A stretch of DNA of 64,000 nt from Pseudomonas allokribbensis (GTDB taxonomy: Bacteria; Pseudomonadota; Gammaproteobacteria; Pseudomonadales; Pseudomonadaceae). The translations under genes and the position numbers were made by a program. The notes under the pieces were generated by a model. The model saw only the letters and a program-made list of their open reading frames with translations. It was not told where the DNA came from and made no database searches. Positions within the stretch are counted from its first letter, which is position 1, and each line of letters opens with the position of its first letter. The stretch lies in contig NZ_CP062252.1 in NCBI RefSeq assembly GCF_014863605.1, positions 1,869,001 to 1,933,000 on the forward strand, read 5' to 3'. Below, one piece after another: positions 25,201-33,435 of this stretch.

Positions 25201-27000
25201 GGTCGGCTGGTCGGTGTGGATGACGGCCAGAATCACCCACTGGCTTTTGAATACGACCTGCAGGACCGTCTGGTGCGCGAGCATCAGGGCTGGGGCACCT
25301 TGCGTTACGCCTACGACGCCTGCGGCCAGCTCAGCCGCATGCGCCTGCCGGACAACAGCAAGCTCGACTACCACTACGCCAAGGGTGGCGCGCTGACCGC
25401 GATCGACCTCAACGGCGCCTTGCTCACCCGTCATGTCTACCAGAACGGCCGCGAACAGCAGCGCCAGCAAGGCCTGCTGCTCAGCGAATACGCCTACGAC
25501 GAACAGGGTCGCTTACGTTCCCACGCGGTCGGCCATCAACGCGGTGCGCTGTATCGCCGCGACTTTGCCTACAGCGCCAACGGCAACCTCGAACACATCG
25601 CCGACACCCGACACGGCCAGCGCAGCTACCAGTACGACGCCCTCGACCGGCTGATTCGCGTGCGCCACACCCGCGACGATGTGCCGGAAAACTTCGCCCA
25701 CGACCCGGCCGGCAACCTGCTGCTGCAGGATCGTCCAGGCCCCACACAGATCAAAGGCAACCGCCTGCTGATGCAGGGCGACCGCCATTACGACTACGAC
25801 GCCTTCGGCAACCTGATCCGCGAACGCCGTGGCCGGGCACAACAGCTCGTCACCGAATACCGCTACGACAGCCAGCACCGCCTGATCGGCCTGACCCGCC
25901 CCGACGGCACCACCGCGACCTATCAATACGACGCCTTCGGCCGCCGCATCCGCAAAACCGTCGACGGCCAGAGCACCGAGTTCTTCTGGCAAGGCGAACA
26001 CCTGATCGCCGAAAGCAGCAAGGAACAACACCGCAGCTTCATCTACGAACCCGGCACCTTCCGCCCCCTAGCCCTGCTCGACGGCAAAGGCCCGAAACGC
26101 GCCTGCCCGTTCTACTACCAACTCGACCACCTCGGCACGCCGCAAGAACTGACCGACTACAGCGGCGACATCGTCTGGTCAGCCAAGTACAGCGCCTACG
26201 GCAAGGTCACTTCGCTGGAGCTGGCGACCGAGGACTACCTCGACCAGCCATTGCGCTTTCAAGGGCAGTACTTCGATGCGGAAAGTGGGCTGCATTACAA
26301 CCGGCACCGGTATTACGACCCGGAGCTGGGACGGTATCTGACGCCGGATCCGGTGAAGCTGGCGGGTGGGTTGAATCAGTACCGGTACGTGCCGAATCCG
26401 ACGGGGTGGGTGGATCCGTTGGGGTTAACTTGTACTTGCCCGCCGCCGACCCCGCGCCGTCCGATGCGATACGAAGCCGGTCGCGTGGTCGTCGAAGAGG
26501 GGGCGCCCCCTCTGCCAAAGATGACAGCGCAGGAGCGGCGGGCGAGGATTGATGAGGTAGCAGAGGAGAACGCCAAGCGACGGGTAACTGAATATGAAGA
26601 CCTTTATGGTATGCACACCGTCAAAAAACATAGCTCTGAAATTTCTGATCCAGCACTTAAACAGCGAGCTATCGATGGTGCTGATCCTCACACTGGCATC
26701 GTGCCAATACCGCCCAGAGGAAATCCAAGCTCACAATTCCATAACTGGCGAATGCATTTGGGTGCATTAAACAAGGCGATGACAAGGGGTAAAGATGGCT
26801 TAATCAGGCATACGGGTAAGGATCATAATGATACTCCGATAGTTAGGTTTGAATTGCCTGGGGCAGGGCGGGGGTATAGACCGAATAGGACAGATCCGCA
26901 AAATCCGATTTTGAATGAAAATATGAACTGGTTTGAAGTTAAGTTTGATAGGACGAACACACAGGAGCCATTTACTGGTTTCCCGTCGGAGAAAAGATGA
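22219..27000 (+). CDS. RHS-repeat polymorphic toxin
   Basis: The protein is 1593 residues from the ATG at 22219 (AGGA site at good spacing). An in-frame start at 22123 is possible but weaker. The N-terminal domain of about 1-260 is unrecognised. Two or three hydrophobic helices follow near 270-335 (VVVQLLIDVLIGIVLTFVGA). A DUF6531-like entry module with CTNGCPVSMVTGEELL starts near 396. More than 15 YD repeats (YxxxGRL...) cover about 590-1330. The RHS core ends with GLHYNRHRYYDPELGRYLTP near 1360 and PLGL near 1400. The last ~190 residues are the variable toxin. Its DNA becomes abruptly AT-rich after about 26580. HTVKKHSS near 1464 and a C-terminal FTGFPSE are reminiscent of RNase-type toxins. 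No VgrG, PAAR or EagR gene is adjacent. Type VI secretion is the likely route. Confidence 0.92.
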   Translation: MEAITRIEQALDSFPHTLDLYREQLRHWFSRSADRVSHAADLPSLMGMERIIRFGEHSTAVAIDDNRFSSAVVQCPETGQMEIESKFESVYDIPLGGIVVDVVAVDGGKVKSVTLDAQGKGLFTGEAGKFYRVLVHSEASEKQVDALFESYDGLTRQLDSWLRSEWQGFKPQWSQSVATAAGNGLLAGSWAAIEGVWDSIGLLSEILKDPGKFAERLGSGAAQLIALAETAPEMMEKLQLLVSDEAALCLLLRTASLWLEMLPPNEIAGKTAEAVSMVVVQLLIDVLIGIVLTFVGAGAGIAYLTLRLVDRGAQLLSAVTRLVKAMFGIVSTFIGYVNHYKSVAARGIAAGVKKGRMQLRWDARRNASLKKDEHHDDKPDQAKNPNGDSADCVSRTCTNGCPVSMVTGEELLTLTDGVLDGLLPFEFSRLYRTSAAEIDVGLGFGWSHSLAHRLEVEGDGVVWVDHENRRTRFPLPGVERPAIHNSLSRAAIFLGDEPEELIVALAGEAARFYHFRAGRLAAISDVYGNRLTLHRDLSDRVQRLDNGAGRSLLLRYERAHLVAVDYQVWRDAAWRTEQTLVSYRFDARHRLIEATNAVGESERYDYDDQHVILQRQLNGGASFFWEWERAGKAARCVRHWASFSQMDTRYVWDDAGSVTVQYVDGREEVYVHDDTARLVRQVAADGGEQLKAYDAQGRLVAEQDALGAVTEYRYDEVGRLIALIPPDDAPTSYEYRNGFLHSRSRGDAQWTYQRNAQGDVTEAVDPDGHVTHYHYDPQGRLLSIRYPDSGRHVFVWNDLGQLVEESLPDGGVRKFSYDALGRRITAQDEHGAVTRHAWDAVGRLIQSTSPTGATRAWSYSAYGQITAERDELGRITRYEYDDDLHLVSRRINPDGTRLQYRYDHTQLLLTEIENESGDKYLLDYTPTGLIRQETGFDGRRTAYAYDRNGHLLEKTEYGDDGSTLVTGYQRDAAGRLLLKTLPDGVEVSYRYDRLGRLVGVDDGQNHPLAFEYDLQDRLVREHQGWGTLRYAYDACGQLSRMRLPDNSKLDYHYAKGGALTAIDLNGALLTRHVYQNGREQQRQQGLLLSEYAYDEQGRLRSHAVGHQRGALYRRDFAYSANGNLEHIADTRHGQRSYQYDALDRLIRVRHTRDDVPENFAHDPAGNLLLQDRPGPTQIKGNRLLMQGDRHYDYDAFGNLIRERRGRAQQLVTEYRYDSQHRLIGLTRPDGTTATYQYDAFGRRIRKTVDGQSTEFFWQGEHLIAESSKEQHRSFIYEPGTFRPLALLDGKGPKRACPFYYQLDHLGTPQELTDYSGDIVWSAKYSAYGKVTSLELATEDYLDQPLRFQGQYFDAESGLHYNRHRYYDPELGRYLTPDPVKLAGGLNQYRYVPNPTGWVDPLGLTCTCPPPTPRRPMRYEAGRVVVEEGAPPLPKMTAQERRARIDEVAEENAKRRVTEYEDLYGMHTVKKHSSEISDPALKQRAIDGADPHTGIVPIPPRGNPSSQFHNWRMHLGALNKAMTRGKDGLIRHTGKDHNDTPIVRFELPGAGRGYRPNRTDPQNPILNENMNWFEVKFDRTNTQEPFTGFPSEKR

Positions 27001-27416
27001 TGTTGAAAGATCCGTATTTGAATGAGCGCTTTGAACCAAAATTTACTTGGTTTGTTGGTGTTTTTGATGTTTATGACCGAGAGGAGACTCGAGGCTTAGA
27101 GCTCGCTGTATATAATCCGAATACTCCTGATGATAGAGAGATTCTCATCAGGAAGTATTGTCTGAACCTGCCATACCTTTCATATAGGCATAAGCTGGTT
27201 TTGGTTGAGGCTTTAAAAGTAGCTTTAGATGATTCAAGCTATGATTTTAGTAGTCTCTTTGATATTGATGAGTGCGAGACGTCTAGTTGGCCTAGGGGGG
27301 AATGGTATGCGTTAGACAGTTCGCGTTATTTTTTTAAAGAGATCTACCGTTTGGCGGGAGATGTCTGGAGGGAAGAACTTGAACTCGCGGCGAGTGAGGA
27401 TAGATCCACATGGTGA
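26997..27416 (+). CDS. Putative immunity protein of the RHS toxin
   Basis: The protein is 139 residues. The ATG at 26997 overlaps the RHS stop codon (ATGA). A second in-frame ATG at 27000 has better spacing from the GGAG. The gene is markedly AT-rich compared with everything around it except the toxin tip, as expected for a toxin-immunity cassette that moves as a unit. The protein is small, soluble and acidic (FDIDECETSSW, ELAASED), with no signal peptide. This fits a cytoplasmic inhibitor of an intracellular toxin. I do not recognise an immunity family. Assignment rests on position, overlap and composition. Confidence 0.82.
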   Translation: MMLKDPYLNERFEPKFTWFVGVFDVYDREETRGLELAVYNPNTPDDREILIRKYCLNLPYLSYRHKLVLVEALKVALDDSSYDFSSLFDIDECETSSWPRGEWYALDSSRYFFKEIYRLAGDVWREELELAASEDRSTW

Positions 27417-27548
27417 GTGCGACTATTAAAATGAATAAAGATGGATGTTGTTGGTTTTGTTTGCTGAATTAGTGTCTAGGTAAGTAGTTAGTTACGTTAA
27501 CCTACCCTTCGTGTGCAGCCCTGCTTCCACGGGGACGTGGTCTGGGGC

Positions 27549-29339
27549 TCAGCGTTGACCCATTAGTTGCGGAGAATGAAGGTTGGGAGCGGCGAGGCTA
27601 TCAATCACATGCACGCTATACCCCGGAACATTCTTAGCATGATGCTTCGCCTGCGAAGCCATCTCCGCCAACTGACTCGCATCCAGTTGCGCACAAGCTT
27701 CAGGATGCAAATGCACCACGCCAATGGACAGTGACAGCAACGGAAATTCCTGGCGAATCCCTTGGCGGTTCGGCGCAACAAAACACCCAGCCTCAAGGTG
27801 TTCCGGTCGATAAAACCGTCGGCATTGACTCTGGAAGTCATCAAGCAATTGATTAAGACGCTTGCGCCAATCCTCCGGGCCAAGCACCAACAGAAAATCG
27901 TCCCCCCCAATATGCCCGACAAAGTCGCGAGAAGGATCAACGCGTTCATTCAAACACTGCGCCAGACACAACAACACCTCATCCCCCCGCCCATACCCAT
28001 AGATATCGTTAAAGGGCTTGAAGCTGTCGATGTCGACATAGCAAATAACCGACTCCCGCCCCTGTTGCAGCAACCGCGTCAGGCATTGTTGGATCGGTAC
28101 GTTGCCGGGTAGCAGAGTCAGCGGGTTGGCATAGCGAGCCTGCTGGATCTTCAGCTCGGTAATCAGTTTGAGCACGTCAATCACCCGCCCCAGGCCCAGG
28201 TAGCTGCCGTTGAGGGTGATGATGAAGTCTTCTTCGATGCGCTGCCGGGCGCGGCTGGTGATCAGGCGGCTGACTTGTTGCAGCGACTGGCTCATTTCCA
28301 CGGCGAGGAAGTCGTCGTTCATCAGGCGGCTGATCGGTTTGCGGGCGAACAGGTCGGTGGCAAACGGCTTGAGCAGGGCATCGGACAATGAATGACGATG
28401 GACGATGCCGCAGGGCTGGCCTTGCTCGTCGAGCACCGCCAGCGAGTTCAGGTTGGCTTGACGACGGAACGCTTCGAGCACGGTGGCGGTCGGTGTGTCG
28501 CGATCCACGGCCGGTTGATCGTTGAGCAGGGCGCTGAGGTCGCTGCCTTCATCGTTCAGCGCAACAGCGCTGCTGTCGTGTTTGGGCATCAAGGCCCGGG
28601 CATCGCGTGGTGGGTGTTCCTGGGGGCGTCCGAGCAGGTAGCCCTGCACCAGATCGACACCCATTTCGGTCAGCACCGCCAGTTCTTCCGGCAACTCGAT
28701 GCCTTCGGCGATTACCTGCGCCCGGGAGGCCTTGGCGATTTGCAGGATCGATCCGACGAATTCGCGCTTCAACGCGTCCTGGTGAATGCCGTCGATAAAG
28801 TGCCGATCAATCTTCACGTAATCCGGCCGCAGCTCCGACCACAGGCGCAGGCTCGAATAACCCGCGCCAAGATCATCAAGTGCAATCGAAAACCCCATGG
28901 CTCGGTAGTGATGCAGCGCGGTTTGCAGCAGCTGGAAATCGTCGATCGGCGTCTGTTCGGTGAGCTCGATCACCACCTGGCTCGGTGGAATGCCGAAATC
29001 CTGAAGCAGTTGCAGCGTACGCCCCGGCTGGTGCGCGGCTTCGAGCAGGGATTCGGGAGAGACGTTGAGGAACAGCTTGCCCGGCAGTTGCTGCTCGTTG
29101 AAACGGCGGCAAGCGCTTTGGCGGCAGGCGATTTCCAGTTCGCTCAAGCGCCCGGCCTGGCGGGCCACGGCGAACAGGGCGATAGGGGAGTGCAGCGGAC
29201 TGTTGGACGGGCCACGAGTCAGGGCTTCATAGCCGAGAATGCGTCGTTCAGAGAGGCAAATGATCGGCTGGAACAGGCTGTGCAAACCGCTTTGAGTCAG
29301 GATCGAGCTCAAGGCACTCAGCTGTTCGGTCGTGGTCAT
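27549..29339 (-). CDS. EAL-CBS-GGDEF protein (c-di-GMP signalling)
   Basis: The protein is 596 residues with three parts. An N-terminal EAL domain (about 1-240) has an apparently complete catalytic set: YEALTRG, the ELTEQ Glu, DDLGAGYSSL, KIDRHFIDG and AEGIE. A central CBS-domain pair covers about 265-400. A C-terminal GGDEF-type domain covers about 410-580, with its signature written GGDDF near 478. This layout matches PA3258-type proteins, which lie next to prc in P. aeruginosa, as here. The EAL half should hydrolyse c-di-GMP. The D-for-E change in the GGDEF motif leaves cyclase activity open, and the domain may instead sense GTP. The CBS pair suggests nucleotide regulation. No membrane segment is present. 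Confidence 0.93.
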   Translation of the reverse strand: MTTTEQLSALSSILTQSGLHSLFQPIICLSERRILGYEALTRGPSNSPLHSPIALFAVARQAGRLSELEIACRQSACRRFNEQQLPGKLFLNVSPESLLEAAHQPGRTLQLLQDFGIPPSQVVIELTEQTPIDDFQLLQTALHHYRAMGFSIALDDLGAGYSSLRLWSELRPDYVKIDRHFIDGIHQDALKREFVGSILQIAKASRAQVIAEGIELPEELAVLTEMGVDLVQGYLLGRPQEHPPRDARALMPKHDSSAVALNDEGSDLSALLNDQPAVDRDTPTATVLEAFRRQANLNSLAVLDEQGQPCGIVHRHSLSDALLKPFATDLFARKPISRLMNDDFLAVEMSQSLQQVSRLITSRARQRIEEDFIITLNGSYLGLGRVIDVLKLITELKIQQARYANPLTLLPGNVPIQQCLTRLLQQGRESVICYVDIDSFKPFNDIYGYGRGDEVLLCLAQCLNERVDPSRDFVGHIGGDDFLLVLGPEDWRKRLNQLLDDFQSQCRRFYRPEHLEAGCFVAPNRQGIRQEFPLLSLSIGVVHLHPEACAQLDASQLAEMASQAKHHAKNVPGYSVHVIDSLAAPNLHSPQLMGQR

Positions 29340-29357
29340 GGCATTCTCTGGCGATAA

Positions 29358-29408
29358 AAAAAGGACTGGGAGCGTTCTCGATGAAGAGAACCGCTCCCAG
29401 TCCTTTAT
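29358..29408 (-). terminator. Terminator of prc
   Basis: A 15-bp stem (AAAGGACTGGGAGCG and complement) with an inner GTTCTC/GAGAAC pairing ends in seven T on the minus strand. It separates prc from the EAL gene. Confidence 0.9.
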
Positions 29409-29473
29409 TGCACGACAGAATGATGACTGTTTGATGACGATCCGGGGATCGTCAGCATTAAATTGCCATCACC

Positions 29474-31558
29474 TTACTTCTTGGCCACCTGATTGCTCAG
29501 CTTCAGGTAATCCAGCAGTACGCGCCCGGTCTCGCTCAGGTAGGCGTCGTCTTCCGGTTTGACCTTGTCCGGCTCGGCTGCCGCGAGGGCGTCGTCGTCT
29601 TCTTTCTTCAGCTCTTTGAGCGGTTCTTCGCCTTTGGCCTTGCGACGGATGTTTTCCATCGCCAGTTGCTTGGCGTCGATATCGGCGTGCTGGGCACGGC
29701 GATCGGCTTCATTGAGGCTGACGGTTTTCTCTTCCATCAGTTTCTGCGCGAGGGCCAGCTTGTCGCGGATGAACACGAACTCTGCGTCTTTTGCCGAACG
29801 TACATCGTGCTCCGACTTGAGCTGCGCGATGTACGGCTTGAACGGGTCAACCGCAGGCTTGATGGCCGGTTTGATGGTGTCCCATGGCATGGCTTCCGGC
29901 AGGGCGCTCTCGCCGATTTCCTTGGTGTCGATGATCGACGGGTAATCGATGTCCGGCAGTACGCCCTGATGCTGGGTGCTCTGGCCGGAAACCCGGTAGA
30001 ACTTGGCCAGGGTCAGTTTCAGTTCGCCATGGTTCAGCGGCTGAATGGTCTGCACGGTACCTTTGCCGAAGGTCTGGCCACCGATGATCAGCGCGCGGTG
30101 GTAGTCCTGCATGGCACCGGCGAAGATCTCCGAAGCCGACGCAGACAGGCGGTTGACCAGCAGCGCCATCGGGCCTTTGTAGAACGCACCCGGGTTTTCG
30201 TCTTCGAGCACATCGACCCGGCCATCGGCGTTACGCACGAGCACGGTAGGGCCCTTGTCGATGAACAGGCTGGTCAGCTCGGTAGCTTCTTGCAGGGAGC
30301 CGCCGCCGTTGTTGCGCAGGTCGATGACCACGCCGTCGACTTTCTCTTTCTGCAGTTCGGTCAGGAGTTTCTTGACGTCGCGAGTGGTGCTCTTGTAATC
30401 CGGATCGCCGGCACGGAACGCCTTGAAGTCGAGATAGAAGGCTGGAATCTCGATCACGCCGAGTTTGTAGTCCTTGCCGTCCTGTTTCAGGCTCAGGATG
30501 GATTTCTTCACGGCCTGGTCTTCGAGCTTCACCGCTTCACGGGTGATCGGCACGATCTTGCTGGTCTGGTCGTTCGGCGCATTGCTCGCCGGGATGACTT
30601 CCAGACGAACCACGGTGCCTTTCGGACCACGGATCAGCTTGACCACTTCGTCCAGACGCCAGCCGACTACGTCGACCATCTCTTTGTTGCCCTGGGCAAC
30701 GCCGATGATCTTGTCTGCCGGAGCAACCTGCTTGGTCTTGTCGGCCGGGCCTGCCGGCACCAGGCGCACGACTTTCACCTGGTCGTTGTCGCTCTGCAAC
30801 ACGGCGCCGATGCCCTCGAGGGACAGGCTCATGTTGATGTCGAAGTTTTCCGCGTTATCCGGCGACAGATAGTTGGTGTGCGGGTCGTAAGACATGGCGA
30901 AGGTGTTGATGTATGCCTGGAAGATGTCTTCGGCACGGGTCTGGTCCAGACGCGCCAACTGGTTCTTGTAGCGCTTGGTCAGGGTTTCCTGGATCTGCTT
31001 CGGATCCTTGCCGGCGATCTTCTGCCGCAGCACTTCGTCCTTGACGCGTTTGCGCCACAGGTCGTCAAGTTCGGCGGTGGATTTGAGCCACGGGGCATCC
31101 TTGCGATCGATCAGCAAGGTTTCCTTCGTGGAGAAGTCCATCTTGTCGACGCCTTTGTTCAGCTCGGCAATGGCGAAGTCCAGACGCGCTTTCACGCGGT
31201 CCAGATAACGCTTGTAGATGGTGAAGCCGGCGTTGAGGTCGCCGCTCTTGAGGAAGTCGTCGAACTGGGTCTTCCACTTGTCGAATTCGGCGATGTCGCT
31301 GGCCATGAAGTAGCTGCGCGACGGGTCCAGCAGCTTGATGTAGCTGTCGTAGATGATCACCGAGCGCGCATCGTCGAGCGGTGGCTTGCTGTAGTGGTGA
31401 CGTTTGAGCAACTCGACGACGTTCAGACTGGCGATTACTTCATCGCGATCAGGCTGCAACTTGTCCCAGCTGTTGGCTGCGAATGTGGTGCCCGACACCG
31501 GCAAGAGGCCGATACCGATGAAAAGAGCGAGGGCGGTGCTGGGGAGCAAATGCTTCAT
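29474..31558 (-). CDS. prc: Carboxy-terminal (tail-specific) protease Prc/AlgO
   Basis: The protein is 694 residues from the ATG at 31558 (MKHLLPSTALALFIGIGLL), which gives a clean signal peptide cut near AAN. An ATG 33 bases upstream is less likely. The order is an N-terminal helical domain, a PDZ domain near 240-330 (SLEGIGAVLQSDNDQVKVV), then the S41 peptidase core. Its catalytic Ser is in SASASEIFAGAMQ near 473 and its Lys in GQTFGKGTVQ near 498. A C-terminal DUF3340-like region follows. It degrades misfolded periplasmic proteins by their C-termini. In P. aeruginosa the AlgO homologue degrades mutant MucA and so affects alginate. It has its own terminator. Confidence 0.95.
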   Translation of the reverse strand: MKHLLPSTALALFIGIGLLPVSGTTFAANSWDKLQPDRDEVIASLNVVELLKRHHYSKPPLDDARSVIIYDSYIKLLDPSRSYFMASDIAEFDKWKTQFDDFLKSGDLNAGFTIYKRYLDRVKARLDFAIAELNKGVDKMDFSTKETLLIDRKDAPWLKSTAELDDLWRKRVKDEVLRQKIAGKDPKQIQETLTKRYKNQLARLDQTRAEDIFQAYINTFAMSYDPHTNYLSPDNAENFDINMSLSLEGIGAVLQSDNDQVKVVRLVPAGPADKTKQVAPADKIIGVAQGNKEMVDVVGWRLDEVVKLIRGPKGTVVRLEVIPASNAPNDQTSKIVPITREAVKLEDQAVKKSILSLKQDGKDYKLGVIEIPAFYLDFKAFRAGDPDYKSTTRDVKKLLTELQKEKVDGVVIDLRNNGGGSLQEATELTSLFIDKGPTVLVRNADGRVDVLEDENPGAFYKGPMALLVNRLSASASEIFAGAMQDYHRALIIGGQTFGKGTVQTIQPLNHGELKLTLAKFYRVSGQSTQHQGVLPDIDYPSIIDTKEIGESALPEAMPWDTIKPAIKPAVDPFKPYIAQLKSEHDVRSAKDAEFVFIRDKLALAQKLMEEKTVSLNEADRRAQHADIDAKQLAMENIRRKAKGEEPLKELKKEDDDALAAAEPDKVKPEDDAYLSETGRVLLDYLKLSNQVAKK

Positions 31559-31689
31559 GCTGATTCGACGCGGGGACAATTGATAACGCATATTAGGCCG
31601 TCTTTGAAGTCGCCGGTACCTCTACGCTCTGTACGATAACTGCTGTTCAGCGTTCGTTCAGACCCCAGGGCCGGTCGCATAATGCAAAA

Positions 31690-31713
31690 AGCCCGGCGCT
31701 TCAGCTTCGGGCT
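31690..31713 (-). terminator. Hairpin with minus-strand T run upstream of the quinone oxidoreductase
   Basis: AGCCCG and CGGGCT, with inner GCT/AGC pairing, form a hairpin followed by five T on the minus strand. It lies between divergent genes, so it would stop antisense transcripts entering prc from the right. Confidence 0.5.
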
Positions 31714-31739
31714 CAGTCCAGACTCACTATGGAGGCACT

Positions 31740-32702
31740 GTGAAGGCATTGCAAGGCGTTGAAGGTCAAGTGGCATGGGTTGATGAGCCGAGTCCTATGT
31801 GTGATGTAGGACAAGTTCGCATCCAGGTGGCGGCAGCCGGCCTCAATCGCGCGGATTTATTACAGAAGGCGGGCCTTTATCCACCGCCGCCGGGTGCCAG
31901 TCAGGTGCTCGGTCTTGAGTGCTCCGGGGTGATCAGCGAAGTCGGCGCCGGTTCTTCCTGGCAGGTCGGTGATCGTGTCTGCGCCTTGCTGGCCGGGGGC
32001 GGGATGGCCGAAGAAGTGGTCGTCGACGGGCGGCATGTGCTGCCCGTTCCGGAAGGCGTGTCGCTGATCGAAGCGGCTGCACTGCCTGAGGTGTACGCGA
32101 CCGTCTGGCTGAATATTTTCCAGCTCGCTGCGCTCAAACCGGGTGAGAAAGTTCTTCTGCATGCCGGGGCCAGTGGTATCGGTTCAGCCGCCATTCAACT
32201 GTGCAAGGCGTTTGGCAATCCGTGCTGGGTCAGCGTCGGTTCGACCGAGCGCTTGGCCTACTGTGAAGCACTGGGGGCGCAAGGTGGCGTGGTGCGCACC
32301 GATGATCTGGAGAGCCTGCGGGACTTCGGGCCGTTCGATGTGATTCTGGATCCGGTCGGTGGCAATTATTCCGCATTGAATCTGAAGCTGATGGCTCAGG
32401 ACGGACGTTGGGTGCTCATCGGTCTGATGGGTGGCCGCGAAGCGAAACTCGATCTGGCCCAGGTGCTGGCCAAGCGCGTGCAACTGCTGGGTTCGACCTT
32501 GCGCAGCCGCAACGATCAGTTCAAGGCCGATCTGTTCAGTGATCTGAGCCAGCACGTGTGGCCGCTGTTTTCCGAGGGACGCTTGAAGCCACAACTGGCC
32601 AAGGCATTCCCGATCAAGGATGCCGAGGCAGCATTCGCCGAGCTGGCGAGCAACACGGTGGCCGGGAAGCTGGTGCTGGTGATCGACGAAAGCCTGAGCT
32701 GA
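31740..32702 (+). CDS. NAD(P)H:quinone oxidoreductase, PIG3/QOR-like MDR family
   Basis: The protein is 320 residues from a GTG at 31740, preceded by GGAGG at seven bases. The N-terminal GroES-like domain includes AAAGLNRADLLQKAGLYPPP, the PIG3-type substrate motif, and LGLECSGVI. The Rossmann domain carries LLHAGASGIGSAAIQLCKAF (about residues 137-156) for NADPH binding. Zinc-binding Cys/His sets are absent, as in quinone-oxidoreductase-type MDR proteins. The expected role is one-electron reduction of quinones or other electrophile detoxification. It is divergent from prc and followed by a palindromic repeat. Confidence 0.9.
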   Translation: MKALQGVEGQVAWVDEPSPMCDVGQVRIQVAAAGLNRADLLQKAGLYPPPPGASQVLGLECSGVISEVGAGSSWQVGDRVCALLAGGGMAEEVVVDGRHVLPVPEGVSLIEAAALPEVYATVWLNIFQLAALKPGEKVLLHAGASGIGSAAIQLCKAFGNPCWVSVGSTERLAYCEALGAQGGVVRTDDLESLRDFGPFDVILDPVGGNYSALNLKLMAQDGRWVLIGLMGGREAKLDLAQVLAKRVQLLGSTLRSRNDQFKADLFSDLSQHVWPLFSEGRLKPQLAKAFPIKDAEAAFAELASNTVAGKLVLVIDESLS

Positions 32703-32711
32703 TCGTCGATG

Positions 32712-32739
32712 CTTGTGGGAGCAGGCCTGCTCCCACAAG
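32712..32739. repeat. REP-like palindrome
   Basis: CTTGTGGGAGCAGG and its exact complement abut to make a 28-base palindrome. GTGGGAGC-type palindromes of this form are dispersed in fluorescens-group genomes. Here it lies between two convergent genes and may also act as a terminator. Confidence 0.75.
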
Positions 32740-32747
32740 GCAATCGC

Positions 32748-33401
32748 TTACTTCCAGAGGTGGATCGGCCAGCCGGACTTCTCGGCCTCTGCAAGCAGTA
32801 CCGGATCCGGATTGACCACATGCGGGTAATCCACTTTCAGCAGTAGCGGCAGATCATTGCGTGAGTCGGAATAGAAACTCGCGCCTTCAAGGTTTTCCTC
32901 TTCGGCATCCAGCCATTCCAGCAAGCGGGTGATCTTGCCTTCGCGGTAGGTCAGGGTGCCCACGGTGTGGCCGCTGTATACGCCATGTGCCACTTCCAGT
33001 TCGATCCCCAGAATCTCGTCGATGCCCAACCGCTCGGCAATGGGTTTGACCAGGTGCGTGCCCGAGGCCGAGATCACCAGAATCCGGTCGCCGGCCTTGC
33101 GGTGGGCGGCGATGGTTTTGGTCGCATCGCTGAAAATGATCGGCTCGATGAAGTCTTCTACCCACGGGCCGACCAGATGTTCGACTTCTTCCGGGGTTCG
33201 ACCGATCAAGGGTTCGAGGCTGAATTCCATGAAGTCTTCCATGCGCAACTTGCCATGGCTGTAGGCGTCCATCAGCTCGTTGTTCTTGCGCATGAACGAC
33301 TCGGGATCGACCCAGCCCAGGCGCCCCATCTGCTCGCTCCAGAGGGTGGCGCAGTCGCCGTGGATCAGGGTTTCGTCCAGATCAAAAATTGCCAGAGCCA
33401 T
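32748..33401 (-). CDS. HAD-superfamily phosphatase, subfamily IB
   Basis: The protein is 217 residues. HAD motif I is FDLDETLIHGD (nucleophile Asp at residue 6, acid/base Asp at 8), motif II is LVISASGTHLV near 110, and motif III/IV is SFYSDSRNDLPLL near 178. The layout is that of SerB-like IB hydrolases with an alpha-helical cap (residues about 20-90). Substrates of close relatives include phosphoserine-like and phospholipid phosphates. None can be fixed here. It is 35 bases downstream of the ABC importer ATPase on the same strand and could be the last gene of that operon, which would fit release of phosphate from an imported compound. Confidence 0.88.
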   Translation of the reverse strand: MALAIFDLDETLIHGDCATLWSEQMGRLGWVDPESFMRKNNELMDAYSHGKLRMEDFMEFSLEPLIGRTPEEVEHLVGPWVEDFIEPIIFSDATKTIAAHRKAGDRILVISASGTHLVKPIAERLGIDEILGIELEVAHGVYSGHTVGTLTYREGKITRLLEWLDAEEENLEGASFYSDSRNDLPLLLKVDYPHVVNPDPVLLAEAEKSGWPIHLWK

Positions 33402-33435
33402 CAGTGCAGTTCTCTCTTCAACGTCAGCAAAGTCA

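Noticed and set aside
29666..31639. 657-codon plus-strand ORF
   Set aside because: Antisense shadow of prc, which has clear protease motifs on the minus strand.
31690..31713. Hairpin before the quinone oxidoreductase as an attenuator
   Set aside because: Its T run is on the minus strand, so it cannot terminate the plus-strand gene's transcript.
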